Below are positions 46,130 to 56,939 of a DNA stretch of 64,000 nt, piece by piece. Each line of letters begins with the position of its first letter. Positions within the stretch are counted from its first letter, which is position 1. The notes beneath the pieces were generated by a model, which worked only from the letters and a program-made list of their open reading frames with translations, was not told where the DNA came from and did no database searches. The stretch comes from Congeria kusceri (lineage: Eukaryota > Mollusca > Bivalvia > Myida > Dreissenidae). The stretch is taken from assembly GCA_027627225.1 (NCBI GenBank), contig CM051026.1:1561501-1625500 (forward strand), read 5' to 3'. The translations under genes and the position numbers were made by a program.

Positions 46130-46500
46130 CTTATAAATCATGGTCCCACCTCCGAAATGGCCTCTCGTGCACACGCGCGCTATCTCGTCATTTCCGGTTA
46201 CGATGAGTAGGTACTCATCGAGCACGTCGTCTGGTTCAAATCAACGGCAGTGCACGGTGACACGCCTTAAGTTGTACTCCAACTCTCGGACGTCTACGTC
46301 GCAGGCCATTTTCACGTCTATGTACCGCCATGTCGCCGTGACTCCGTTTCCATTCTGGGTAGGTTAAAATGTGTCTTGTTCAGGGATATCCTCTTAATTC
46401 GTCGAGGACGGTCTGTTATACCTTCGGTAGCGGGTAATTAATCACGAAGCATTGCTGTCGTCCTCGGATGTGGGTCAAAAGCCCGTGCATTCTGTATCAT
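46130..46500 (+). repeat. Long dispersed segment, copy B
   Basis: Colinear with copy A at 43490-44010: CTCTCGTGCACACGCGCGCT, TCATTTCCGGTTACGATGAG, GGCAGTGCACGGTGACACGC, CTCTCGGACGTCTACGTCGC, ATGTACCGCCATGTCGCCGT and CACGAAGCATTGCTGTCGTC. It directly follows palindromic repeat copy 5. Confidence 0.6.
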
Positions 46501-46789
46501 AGACACGGTTTGGATGTTTATTTTGGTCATACATCACCATTTTTTTTTACTTGTTTGCATGTTGCTGTTGGCGAAAAAAGTAAAAGGGTCGACCTAGGAT
46601 ATTACTAACATTCAGTTCAATATAGATTTAAATGCCATTATTGTCATTTACATATATATATAAAGGTGACACAGTGCTTTGTAATTTCATTTGACAATGG
46701 TGGTATGAATGATTGGATAATTCATTAGTGGTACTTATAAGGATGTAATATGAACTCTAAAATTTAAATAACGCCGGTACCACAACATA

Positions 46790-47455
46790 GACACGCGGGC
46801 CCGCCATTAATGCCTAGGTCACAAATAGAACGTGCGCCGTCCGAATTTAGCGAACGGTAAAGCATCGGCAATTTTTGGAATCTGACAGACGCCGGGGGAT
46901 TTATATTTTGTTTTGCATCGCGTGGTCACAAACTCAAGAGGGCGCCGGTCGGTTTCCGCTAACTGACATGAGGAACAAACAGTTTGAGCAACAGGCGGCG
47001 ACCGACGGATGACCGGACGGCGCCCGTGCAGTGAATATCGGTGCAAGCACCGCATGAAACCCTGACGATAACTGTACATCGGTCGGTGCCTTTCCGGTCG
47101 CCTGCCGGCGCCAGGAAGGTGACCGCACGTTCGCCGTTGAAATAGGACGTTGTTTTTTTTAAAGTAGAAAAATCGTACGGTCATAGCCCGATCCAAGAAA
47201 ATGCCGTCCGGCGATCGGACGGTGCCCGGCCGACGTGTTTTCGAACTCCCAGACTCCGAAGAAAATTGCCCGGTCGCCGTTAACTTTTAAATATTTCTTA
47301 AACTTCTACGGGCGCCGTCCGATAAGCAAAATGTTCAGCTGCCGCCGCCCGATTTACAGCCAGGCTGCTAGGCGGGCACCGTCCGATTTTACCCGGTTTT
47401 GGATAAAACAGACGCCGTCCGGGTGCAGTTTCTTATTTGTGAATGGGGCATAACA
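46790..47455. other. GC- and CpG-rich island with recurring GCGCCGTCCGR words
   Basis: Within AT-rich DNA, about 650 bp carry many CpGs and repeats of GGCGCCGTCCG or GGCACCGTCCG and their complements (for example near 46825, 47018, 47216, 47309, 47376 and 47412). Some are arranged as inverted pairs. It could be an unmethylated CpG island or a satellite-like repeat. The open frames across it (46819-47196 on the minus strand; 47235-47453 on the plus strand) show no recognisable protein. Confidence 0.6.
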
Positions 47456-47647
47456 AATTCATTTTGTCTGGGTTCTTTTCTGTTCTTTGCAATTTCGAAG
47501 CCGACAACATTATTAATACTTACTATTAGTCAGACTTAAACTGCACACCATTAAATCATCAGGTTTTTTTTTCAAACATATAAAGCTGCATTAAAACGTA
47601 TTAATTATTGCAATGCTAGTATATTTCGACATTGCGATGTGTTGCGT

Positions 47648-47780
47648 TTTAAAGGGACCAGTGCATAGATTGACGAATGGACAATTTTCTGTCTTGCTAC
47701 GAAATACAAAATGTTGAATTAATGAATTGCAGGTGTTGAACTGGTTTACGGACAACATGGGAACTTAAACGTTTCCTTAA
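47648..47780 (-). mobile_element. SINE family A, tail fragment
   Basis: TTTAAAGGGACCAGTGCATA with GATTGACGAATGGACAATTT matches the 23201 copy (TTAAAGGGACCTGTTCACAG, ATTGACGAATTGACAATTG). A second TTAAAGGGGCACACC word follows at 47778. No tRNA-like head is seen. Confidence 0.5.
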
Positions 47781-49059
47781 AGGGGCACACCGTGAATGTT
47801 TTATTGTGTTTTTATGATAACATTGCGATGTAATAGTGCTTGTTTCAAAAAGTGCGTCATATTGTTGCATTTCAGTTGTGCAATTACCTGCTTCATTTTG
47901 TTAGCAGAAATCTTTCCCTGAAAATGGAACCGATCGACAGTAACTTAGCAAACGTCAGCGCATTGATGTTTAACTTTTGTTTGTTTGAGGTTCAAGAACA
48001 TGCGTGCTGAGTGTTTTATGAAAGAACTGAATGAAATCTCTTTGGACATTGACTGATTGGAAAGTTGTAAATTTGTTATGAGGTTCTATAAAGACATCGT
48101 TAGTTAACGTGTGTGCGTGTTCGCGTGTGAACATGTGCGTGTTCGCATATGGACGTGTGCGTGTTCGTCTTTGAACGTATGAACTATTTTATGCCATGAT
48201 ATTCAACTAATTTCTTATGAAGTTATCTTGGAAGGCATACTATTAACGGATTAAAACGTAATATTTGTTTTCACTTCGGGAGATATAAACTAGAATAATA
48301 TAGTGGGTGGAATTACATCGGGTTTAATTACAGAAATACGTAAGTTCCCCTTACATTAGAAATCCTTTTTTGCATATGGTTGCTGCACAGTGAAACCGCA
48401 GAATATGTGTACATGAAGTATTAGTTAAATTTCCAAAGGTCCGTAGTCAGGCCTTGACTAATTCTATGGAATAATCGTACTGATGAGCTGTGTGCGCTTG
48501 TTCGGTGTAACTTAAATAGACATTTTATGCTATAGGCAGTCACGTTATTTCGTTACCGCTTACTACTTACTCATGCAAACCGTGCAGACCATTGGTAATT
48601 GTCTTGTTAACGTCCGTCATAAAGGGATGTGCGCCCAATTGCATATGTTTTGCATTTTTACAACTAGCGTATACTTGTAGTTTATAGTAAGGTTTGTTGT
48701 TAACATATCATTTAAAAATGCCATATGTCTGCATGTTTACCACATAGCACTTAAATTATATATGTACTCTATATTTCCACCTTTCAGTGATTGAACATAC
48801 ATTAGAACATAGCAAATAAGCTGTATGTTTAAACAACTCCTGAACTAAAAAAAGATGGTAATAAATGTTTTTCTTTAACTGTAACATGTAAAACATTTGA
48901 AGATGTCAGTGTGTTATTTCATGATAAATTAACTTGGAATTAGCATGTCTTTTTTTGAATGAACGAGTATATCTTAAGTTGAGATATTTCTGCGGAGCTT
49001 TATAAATACCACCTCAGCTTTTCAATGTTAAACAGTATATAATTTGTAAACTACGCTTG
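47781..49059. other. AT-rich DNA, no gene
   Basis: No supportable feature beyond a CGTGTGCGTGTTCG tandem-like stretch at 48110-48175. Confidence 0.45.
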
Positions 49060-49160
49060 TCACAGTTTCCTCGTGCATAAATCGTTATCGATCGAAGCTG
49101 GAAACTCACACTGAATGTACATGTACACTGTGCACGAGGATATCGTGAATGTCATGGCAG
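49060..49160. repeat. ~100-bp palindromic MITE-like repeat, copy 1
   Basis: Arms CACAGTTTCCTCGTGCA and TGCACGAGGATATCGTGAA face each other around a centre with ATCGATCGAAG and GTACATGTACACTG. A related copy lies at 55070-55185. Confidence 0.55.
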
Positions 49161-49204
49161 TTGCTGATGTAAACAAGCACCTTGACTTGTTCTATAAATA
49201 GATA

Positions 49205-49600
49205 GAATTGTGTATTAAGCATCTTTTCCGTATGTCCGCATCCGCAAGCGTATCCGTATCCGCATAATTATTGCGGAAGGCTCTTTTCTGCTTATACGCA
49301 TATATTGTACAATATTTTAGTTTTGTGCTTCTTTCCGAAGAGTTTAGATGCCTGCGTTTAAAGAATTTAAACATGTTTAATTCAGCCGGCTGCAAAATAT
49401 CGCTGTATTCGAAAACATTCACAGGTGGTGGATTTGAACAAAATAAAGCATCCAACAGTCAGTCATGACTCATTAAAAGGTTACCCGTTATAACCGAGTT
49501 ATTGTAATTGATGCGTCTAAGGTGGAGTTTTTTCAGGTGTCTATAGACTGCTACTCTTCCAATGGTTTATGTATAACAACCTTTCGATTAACATGCTATG
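49205..49600 (+). repeat. Diverged ~390-bp dispersed repeat (copy of 5130-5520)
   Basis: Colinear with 5130-5520 (see that entry), sharing AACAAAATAAAGCATCCAAC. It contains its own run of TCCGTATCCGCA-type words at 49228-49266. Confidence 0.6.
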
Positions 49601-49733
49601 GCATTTTCTCAAAACTACACTAAGGAGTAAGGAATACCATGGATAAGTAAACTGTACCTCCCTGGTAGCTTAACTATCATATAATACCATCATTGAATAG
49701 CTATATACGTTTTGTAGGTAGAGACTGAGTTTT

Positions 49734-50129
49734 AGCTCGACTATGCAAAGAATAGGTGAGCTTTCCTACTACTCCCGGCGTCGGCGTCTGAATTTTCACA
49801 TTCATTTTCTGGTTAAAGTTTTTATTCAAAAGTCTTGTAACTTCAAAACTACATAAGTTATTCTCTTGAAACTTGGACTATACCTTTGTCATCAATTCCA
49901 GTATCAGGGACAACATTCCCCATAACTCTGTTTTGTATTTTGACAGAGTTATGCACACTTTATGTATATTTTTTCTGGTTAAAGTTTTTGTTCCAAAAAT
50001 GTATAAACTATACAACGCTTCACTTAAAAGTTTTGTATTTTAACAAATGTGTGCCCCTTCCACTATCCAAAATATGAACTAACTGAAAAACTTCAAATAA
50101 TCGAGCGCGCTGTCCTCCGACAGCTTTTG
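49734..50129 (+). mobile_element. Short Helentron-like (HINE-type) element, complete
   Basis: 5' end TTTTAGCTCGACTATGCAAA; 3' end ATAATCGAGC-GCG, hairpin CTGTC-CTCC-GACAG and CTTTTGT. The inverted repeat GCTCGACTAT/ATAATCGAGC is again internal to the hairpin at the 3' side, with one mismatch. At 396 bp it has only two or three degenerate core units (TTTCTGGTTAAAGTTTTT occurs twice, 170 bp apart). No protein is encoded. Confidence 0.72.
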
Positions 50130-50497
50130 TATCTACCCTTCTTACCCCAAATAATGTGACCGCGCCTACTAGTGGTATAATTTCACGGTGGTTTTCTACG
50201 GAAATGGCATTAATTTATTTGCTTTATACAACTTAAATTAAAAAAAAGAGTTGTTGTTGCTGATGCATGATATTGGATATGAAATAAGCAAAACGTTCAG
50301 CGATTTAATAAAACAATTAAATAGACCAATTTAAGGTGTGCGTTTTGTGAGCGATGTATGTGCGCTTAGAGAAATATTGAAAACACATTAGTCGAACATG
50401 GATGTATTCCTTTGCTATGTTTGCATATATTATAATTATGTTTATTGACAGTGATATCTTCCTGAACACGTGATTAGAGACATGAAAGTATCTTCCA

Positions 50498-50810
50498 TAG
50501 CGGATCCGTGGTCTTGTGGTAAAACACTGGATTCAAAAACCCAGGCGTCGCAGGTTCAAGCCCCCGAGGTGCTGTTTAATTGCTTTACACCGGGCACTAA
50601 AGGGTCGCCTTTCGAACGGGTCGTCTACCGCATCTAACACTACTTTTGTACCCAAACAATTAGTCTTCTGGAGGCGATTATAGGGAAAGATCTGCTGCAC
50701 CCTGCTCCTTTTTTGGTTCCTCCCTTGATGCCCTTCTGGGCTGGTCAACACAGACATGTTTAATATCTTTTGAATTTCAACATATTTTTGCAAATATTCA
50801 GTGACAAATA
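50498..50810 (+). mobile_element. Candidate tRNA-derived SINE (family C)
   Basis: A tRNA-like head has A box GTGGTCTTGTGGT and B box GGTTCAAGCCCCC, with an anticodon-like stem CTGG/CCAG. It is followed by GCTTTACACCGGGCACTAAA, GGGTCGCCTTTCGAACGGG and an AT-rich tail. Only one copy is in the window, so family status and 3' end are inferred. Confidence 0.5.
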
Positions 50811-51257
50811 AATAGACGATGTTGAAAAACCTTAATCGGAAGCATTAAACGCATGAAACCCTGGATTTAGAAAATATATGGAAGATATCAACAAACTGGT
50901 CCGGTTTTCCACCCTGCACCTTTTTAGCAGCACCCTGTACCTTTTTTGATGCTAAGTCTCGCCCTGCGATTATCATATGCCTTACGATGGCATTTTATCT
51001 AGTTTTAAAGAAGTGAAGCCTATTATGAGATGTAACGTATTATAATTGTGCTATTCAATATTAATAAAATGAAAGCAGTCAAACTGTAATTATAGTGATT
51101 GTATTTAAAGTGTTGTTTTCGCGACCAAAATAATGCTGATATACAAGCGAATGCGTAGTCAACAAATTCGACACGGGAGACAACTAGGTGTTACTCTTAG
51201 ACAAACTCCTATCAGCAGTTGCTTCCATTATATTAATCGGCACACAGACTATAACCA
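50811..51257. other. AT-rich DNA, no gene
   Basis: A short duplicated CACCCTGCACCTTTTTAGCA / CACCCTGTACCTTTTTTGAT pair lies at 50910-50955; a related CACCCTGCTCCTTTTTTGGT word lies at 50697, inside the SINE-C candidate. Otherwise nothing is seen. Confidence 0.45.
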
Positions 51258-51521
51258 GGGGTCGTATTCCAGAAGCATCTTGAGTGCATCTTATAATACT
51301 TTCACTTAAGTTAAAAATTTCAAACTGTTATATTTTAAGAACTGCGTATAATGTTGTAATTATGATTATGTTTATATGAACAAACATGAATAGTATATGT
51401 GATAATTAAAATTAACAGTCAGCACAATGCGCTGTACAAATGAAATAACGAGTTAAATAAAATGTTGGTTTTACGGTTAAGAATAAGATATTATTTAAGA
51501 TTGTTCTGGAATACGGCTCCA
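51258..51521. mobile_element. Fold-back MITE with GTATTCCAGAA termini
   Basis: The left end GGGTCGTATTCCAGAAGCAT-CTT pairs with the right end, whose reverse complement is GGAGCCGTATTCCAGAACAA-TCTTAA. The two arms face inward over about 264 bp with no coding. CCAGGG occurs at both outer boundaries (51255-51260 and 51519-51524) and may be the target duplication. Confidence 0.6.
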
Positions 51522-52447
51522 GGGATGATGTATATAATACATTTCTGATTGTCCAATTCAAAACCGAATGTAGACGTTGCTGTAGGATAAACGGGTCTGT
51601 ATTGACAGAAAATATATGTTTGCATTTTTCGATAAATTCACTAGTTTTTGTCAATGTTGACGTTTTTCTATAAATGTTATATAAAGCGTTTTTTGTACGT
51701 GGGTAACGAAACGGACCCGGAATAAATCTATAATAATCGTGCAGTCCCTCGTTAACATGCATTTGGCCGTATGAAGCCCAATAATGGCGCGTGAACGGTT
51801 GCGAATCTTAACAACCGCCCTTTATGTAAAATACGTAGTAAAAGAAGTAAAATCTTAGTGGTTTTAAAAATGGAAAATGTCTTCGATTTCAATACTTGAA
51901 ATAATAACTTGCATTTAGTTCCGAGAACTTCTCTCATTGATCCACCAAATAATATATAAATATTGCATTCTTTGAGGGCGATAGTGCATTTTGTCTACCC
52001 GAGGAAATACTGTTGCCCAAGGCGAAGCCGGGAAACAAACAGTATTTTATTTTCGGCCTTATGAAATTGTTTTCACACACAAAAATCTGTAATTTAAGTC
52101 TCTATAAAATAAGTTAATATTTGTATAACATAAAGGGCTTTAAGGGTCGTTATTGTCGCTTTGTACTTTGACTTGTATTTCACGAATACCCAATACCTAG
52201 CTGCGTATTCATCCCTGCCTCGATATCCGGCATATTTTGAATATCTAATCTCGAGGGTATTGGAGGCCAGCTGGATATTCGACCTTGACTCGATATTGAA
52301 TACCCAATATCTATTACCTAACCAACTTCACGGACCTGAAATACACAATGACTTTGTTGCTTTGACAGGAATTCAACGATATTTCGGTCGTGAATATCGC
52401 ATCACACGTCCGGGATATAAATTAATACTTAGAACGAAATGCACTTG
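51522..52447. other. No gene; local hairpins and repeated words
   Basis: Around 51998-52050 an ATACTGTTGCCC/GGGAAACAAACAGTAT stem surrounds AAGGCGAAGCC. At 52178-52325 the word GAATACCCAATA recurs with TCGATAT-type words. No coding gene is supported. Confidence 0.4.
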
Positions 52448-53000
52448 TTATGCCCCCACAAAGTAGGAGGCATTAGGAGTTGCACTTGTCCGTCCGTCTG
52501 TCCGTCCGTACGTCCCGAAATAGTTTGTGCTCAACTCCTCTTTAACTGCTGTGCCTATTTCGCTCAAACTTTCACAGCTAAAGAACCTTAATGTGTAGAT
52601 GATCGTTAAGGATATATTTTGACTGCGACCAATTTTGGCAGAATTATGGCCCTTTGTTGGTTTTTTCCACTTTAGAATTGTGTGTGCTCAACCCTTCTTT
52701 AACTGCTGGGTCGATTTTGCTAAAACTTTCACAGCTAAAGAACCTTAATGTGTAGATGATCGTAAAGGAATGAAATTTGGCCGCAACCAATTTTGGCAGA
52801 ATTATGTTCCTTTCATTTTTACTCTCTAGAATATATTCCCGAAATTGTGTGGACTCAACTCCTCTTCAACTACTTGGCGGATTTCGCACAAACTTTCAAA
52901 GCTGAAAACCCTTAACATGTAGGTGATCGTAAAGAAAGGTATATTGGCTGCAACCAATTATGGCAGAATTATGGCCCTTTGTTGTTTTTTCACTACAAAA
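52448..53000 (+). mobile_element. Tandem-repeat element beginning TTATGCCCCCAC
   Basis: 5' end TTATGCCCCCACAAAGTAGG, then CCGTCCGTCTGTCCGTCCGT, then three units of 158-167 bp marked by GAATTATGGCCCTTTGTTG at 52641, 52799 and 52966, with AACTCCTCTTTAACTGCTG and ACTTTCACAGCTAAAGAACC. The 5' words link it to the 9491 element, though the core unit differs. The 3' end is not identified. Confidence 0.6.
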
Positions 53001-53161
53001 TTTAAATGAAAATAAATGTGTGAAGGCAAAAATTAGTGTTGGCGACACGCCCTTTGTCTGTGTCCAAACATGCATCGTGGAACATCCGTGTCTGTAACAC
53101 ATCTAGTCTTTAACTAATAAAGAATTTTACTTAACTAGTTCGTATAGTTAACATATAATTT

Positions 53162-53475
53162 TAAAATGATACTCGCTGATTTTTCTATAGACAATGAACA
53201 AACATATTTTTGTTTAGCCACTTTATAAACAGCGCTAAAAGTAGTCCAAAATCTGAGCGCAGCATAGTTAAATGTAGATCTCATTACAGTTGCAAAAATG
53301 CTTGTCAGATCATGTTAGAATCGAAATTATTTTCGCATTATCGTTGTTATTTGCCAATAAACAACTCTTGGTCGTTCTGATGCGTAGCTATTAAACCACT
53401 CGGGCTAGCGCCCTCGTGGTTTAATTCCTACGTATCAGAACTCCAAATCGTTGTTTATTGGCCGATACAGAACAC
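53162..53475 (+). repeat. Palindrome-containing dispersed repeat, copy 6 (best preserved stem)
   Basis: AAATGATACTCGCTGATTTT, CTATAGACAA, AAAGTAGTCCAAAATCTGAG, CATGTTAGAATCGAAATTAT, then the palindrome: AACAACTCTTGGTCGTTCTG, ATGCGTAGCTATTAAACCAC, CGGGCTAGCGCCC as the centre, GTGGTTTAATTCCTACGTAT, CAGAACTCCAAATCGTTGTT and TATTGGCCGATA. The two halves pair as GCGTAGCTATTAAACCAC with GTGGTTTAATTCCTACG. Confidence 0.85.
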
Positions 53476-53603
53476 TTTTTTCAGAGTTCATGTAAGTTAG
53501 AAATTAATAATAATGTGCTGCATCATTTACCGGCAAGTATGTAATTTAACCAAGATGATGATTTCATGGATTGCTACGAAATGTAACGTATTTAATATAT
53601 TGT

Positions 53604-53662
53604 AAGAAAGTTTTATAATAATAAAAATAATGATAATGATACTAATAATAATTATTATTATT
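53604..53662 (+). repeat. AAT-type microsatellite
   Basis: Impure ATA/ATT trinucleotide tract (AATAATAAAAATAATGATAA, then AATAATAATTATTATTATTG). Confidence 0.8.
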
Positions 53663-53681
53663 GTGTTTTTGTCAGCCGGTA

Positions 53682-54668
53682 CTGGCGCAGTGCCTAAATC
53701 CGCCCCATTTTGGGGGTCTTTTTAAGATATTTTTAAAAGTTGTTTACCGATTGACATAAACATTCACATAAATCAAGTTACGTTAAATGTGCATTTACTG
53801 GAGTGTTTTGGTTACATTTCAAATACTTGGCAAATGAAAAATATTTATTGAGACTGAAGGCCTAAACAGTGTAGAAAATGAGCGTGGAAGTGCCTAAATC
53901 CGCCACCCCTCTTTAAAATGCTCAAATTGCTCGAAAATAATATTCTTTTATGAATTCTGTATTCAAAGCAACTTCTATTGACTTCTATTGCCAAAACTCC
54001 CACTTTTGGTACTTTAAGGTTCATTTTCTAGTGTTTAAAATAAACACGGTGATCCGAAGTTGCATGGTGAAAATCGTAGATCAGGAACCGTGGCATGCTT
54101 ATTTCATATTTTACTTATTGTTCTTATTTAATTTTCCATATTAAGCAGCTTGTTGTCGATACAAGGTTTCAATCTCCAAAAACTCATTTGTATTTCTAAA
54201 AATAGCTCTGAAACTGAGGCCCTGCGTGCACGTGGGACAAATAATTAGTGTTTTGAGTAGCGAGACATTTGCGCTCTTAATAAGCAGTTCTTTCCGCATT
54301 TTATTGTATGTAATGCCAATGAATAATGGTTATTTTGATCCTGCACATGCTCATATGCACATAATATTAAAACACAACAATTAAATTTTATCATGGACAC
54401 CATGCGGGGCCTTTAAACTGCGCATGCGCAGTATGAAATAAAATCTCCGCATGCAGCTAGTTTGCATTTAGGGGTTATGTACAAACTAATGGAATAAAAT
54501 ATTCATTTATGCAAAAATCAAGATGAAAACTCGTCAGCGTTGTTAAGGGAAAGTATCTGATTGATCTGATTGATCGAGATCAACAAAATAGAAATCGCCG
54601 GTAAAAAAAACGCTTATTCGGATGGGGTGGCGGATTATGGCAAGTGGCGGATTTAGGCACTGCCCCAG
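53682..54668. mobile_element. TA-flanked inverted-repeat DNA element of 987 bp
   Basis: The left end is CTGGC followed by GCAGTGCCTAAATCCGCC. The right end, reverse-complemented, is CTGGG followed by the same 18 bases, so 22 of 23 terminal bases match. TA flanks both ends (53680-53681 and 54669-54670), the hallmark of Tc1/mariner-superfamily insertion. Subterminal repeats of GTGCCTAAATCCGCCACCCC (about 53889) and ATAATCCGCCACCCC (right end, reversed) lie inside. I find no transposase, so this is a non-autonomous (MITE-like) member. Confidence 0.75.
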
Positions 54669-54904
54669 TATGTTTGTTTCTTAGTAAGCAACTTTTTGCA
54701 AAAAGTTGTGATCGCTTTTGCATAAAATTTTCTGTGAATTTAGTACATGAGCCAATAAACAAATGGTTAGATTTTGGTGGTGATCCGGATCACCGTCTGG
54801 ATCCAGGAATTATTTTAAGATTCTTAACCATTGCCTAATTAGAGGGAGATACGTTAAATTGCAAATTATGCTGTGTTAAACATCAAACGTTTGTAAAACA
54901 TCTT

Positions 54905-55000
54905 GAATAATTTTTGTTGTTGCTGTTGTTGTTGTTGTTGATTATGATGATGGTGATGATGTTGTTGTTTTTGTTGCTCTTGGTGGTGGTGGTTTTAATC
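54905..55000 (+). repeat. GTT/GAT/GGT trinucleotide tract
   Basis: TTGTTGTTGCTGTTGTTGTT continues into GATGATGGTGATGATGTTGT and GGTGGTGGTGG. Confidence 0.8.
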
Positions 55001-55069
55001 TGCATTCCATTTGACGTGCTTGTATTTTAAACAAATACCACCAAAAGCTAAATTTAGCTTTCGTGTGTA

Positions 55070-55185
55070 ACCCACGCATTTCACGATTTCCTCGTGCTTT
55101 GCCGATATCGATCGAAACAAAAAAACGTTTACTGACAGTACATGTGCACTGTGCACGAGTATACCGGTATCGTGAAATTGCAGGA
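55070..55185. repeat. ~100-bp palindromic MITE-like repeat, copy 2
   Basis: TTTCACGATTTCCTCGTGC pairs with GTGCACGAG-TATACCGG-TATCGTGAAA around GATATCGATCGAAAC and a GTACATGTGCACTG centre. It is better preserved than the copy at 49060. Confidence 0.6.
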
Positions 55186-55231
55186 CAGGCTACTGCACAT
55201 AATGAACTTTTATTAGTTCAACCATTAGTCT

Positions 55232-55309
55232 TATCATCATTACTACTACTGCCGCTGCTGCTGCTGCAGCAGCTACTACTAGTACTGCCACCACCACTAC
55301 TACTATTTT
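55232..55309 (+). repeat. ACT/GCT/ACC trinucleotide tract
   Basis: TACTACTACTGCCGCTGCTG, then CAGCAGCTACTACTAGTACT and CCACCACCACTACTAC. A plus-strand open frame across it encodes a leucine/proline run and is not a gene. Confidence 0.8.
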
Positions 55310-56025
55310 AATTCATTAAGTCATTAACAATCCATTGTTATTGTACTGATAATTTCCATTATTGTCTTACTTTATTAACGTAATTGCTTTTTGATGTGGT
55401 AAAAAATCATAAATATAATCAACATTGTCGGAATCAGAAATCGAGAAGTAACCAAACTAAACAAACTAGGACTATGAAATTTGATATGGTTATAGAGAGC
55501 AATGAGGTGATATTTCACATTGTTCTTTTTCGTCATATTAAATTGTGGTTCCACTTTCTGTTGGGTTGATTTCGGTGGGGTAAAACATACACGGAGAAAG
55601 TCAACATAGTAGAAACGTATCTGAAACATCAGTGTTTTTCCCCTTGTTTATTGGAAAAAAATCTGACCTTGATAAATTAGTAATTCAATGACATTAGTTT
55701 ACTTTATTTCAGCGTATACGGTTATGTTACGTTTTAGTCAGGGTATTTTTCGATGGCGGCAGAGGTGGTTTGTTTGCCGTACGTAAAATCGCACGTTTAC
55801 TTCAAAAGCGATGAAGCAATTAACTTGAAACTTCATAGGTCTCATTGAGGAGAAATGCAGTGCATAAGAACCATAACTCTGCGCTTCATAATTTCATAAG
55901 AGGCCGTTAGTTACTTAAAACTTCAAAGGTGGATATATCTCATTGAATAGAAGTTCATTGCACAATAACCGTTACTTTGCACTTCATAATTCAGGAGTTT
56001 TAGCCCTTTGTTAATTTGTATGTCC
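55310..56025. repeat. AT-rich DNA ending in two tandem repeat copies
   Basis: From about 55845 to 55990 two ~90-bp units contain GGTCTCATTGAGGAGAAATG with CAGTGCATAAGAACCATAAC, and TATATCTCATTGAATAGAAG with TTGCACAATAACCGTTAC. A third relative is at 790-870. No gene is seen before them. Confidence 0.5.
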
Positions 56026-56215
56026 CGAAGGAGGGAATATTAAAATCGAACCGTGCGTCCGGCCAAGGTTAACGTTTTAAACTTGTCAAAAATCTTGAAA
56101 ACAATCACAGATATTTACTTGAAACTTGAAATACTTCTTTACTATCAATGTCTCCACCAGGGAAAGCAAACCCTATACCTCTATTTTGTATTTTGACAGA
56201 TTTATTCCCCTTGTT
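56026..56215 (+). repeat. Fragment of a third tandem-repeat element (TATGTCCCGAAGGAGGG start)
   Basis: The start word, a GTGCGTCCGGCC stretch and TATTTACTTGAAACTTGAAA words resemble the opening of the other tandem-repeat elements. It is cut off by the next element at 56216. Confidence 0.4.
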
Positions 56216-56700
56216 GTCGAGCCCGCCTGCGGTCAGCTCGACCTAGTTGTTGCAATTGCGGTTCGGTGTATGTGCGTGAGTGCGTCCGTGCGTGCGTCCG
56301 TCCGATCTTGTACGGACTGTAACTTCCTCATTCATCAGGTATTTTTAAAATAACTTGCCACAATTGTTCACCATGTGGAGACAGCGAGTCGCGAGCAAGA
56401 CCTGTGTTCCTACCTCAAAGGCCAAGGTCACACGTAGAGGTCAGATATCAAATATGGGCATAATACAGCTTGTCCGGATTGTAACGTCATCATGCAATTT
56501 TAATATAAATTGCCACAGATGTTCGACATGTGAAGACGGCGTATGTAACGCAAGACCAGTGTCCCTGGCTCAAAGGTCATGGTCACACTTAGAGGTCAAA
56601 GATCAAATATAGACATAATATAGCTTGTCCGGACTGTAACTTCATTATTCATCAGACAATTTTAAAATAACTTGCCACAAATGTTCAACATGTGGAGATG
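56216..56700 (+). mobile_element. GTTGTCGAGCCCG-starting tandem-repeat element
   Basis: The start contains an internal palindrome (TCGAGC-CCGCCTGCGGTCA-GCTCGA). GTGCGTGCGTCCGTCCGATC and about 2.5 units of roughly 185 bp follow (CTTGTCCGGATTGTAAC, AACTTGCCACAGATGTTCGA, AAAGGTCATGGTCACACTTA). It is colinear with 26969-27200. Confidence 0.6.
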
Positions 56701-56939
56701 TTTATTGCTTTATTGATGTTTAAAGACAATTATTGCTTGTCGATTTTTACATGAAATTGTAAGTATACTAATATTGATTGTTTGTTATGTACATGTTCCA
56801 AAGAATACTACTTCCAACACAAGTTTTACTTCAGGCATATTTTCAATTTAAGTTGAGATTAACTAAAAAAAATCCTTATAAAGTCCTTATAAATATGGGC
56901 CCTGGAAGGACTTCTTATATTGAAGGCTGTGTTATAGGG

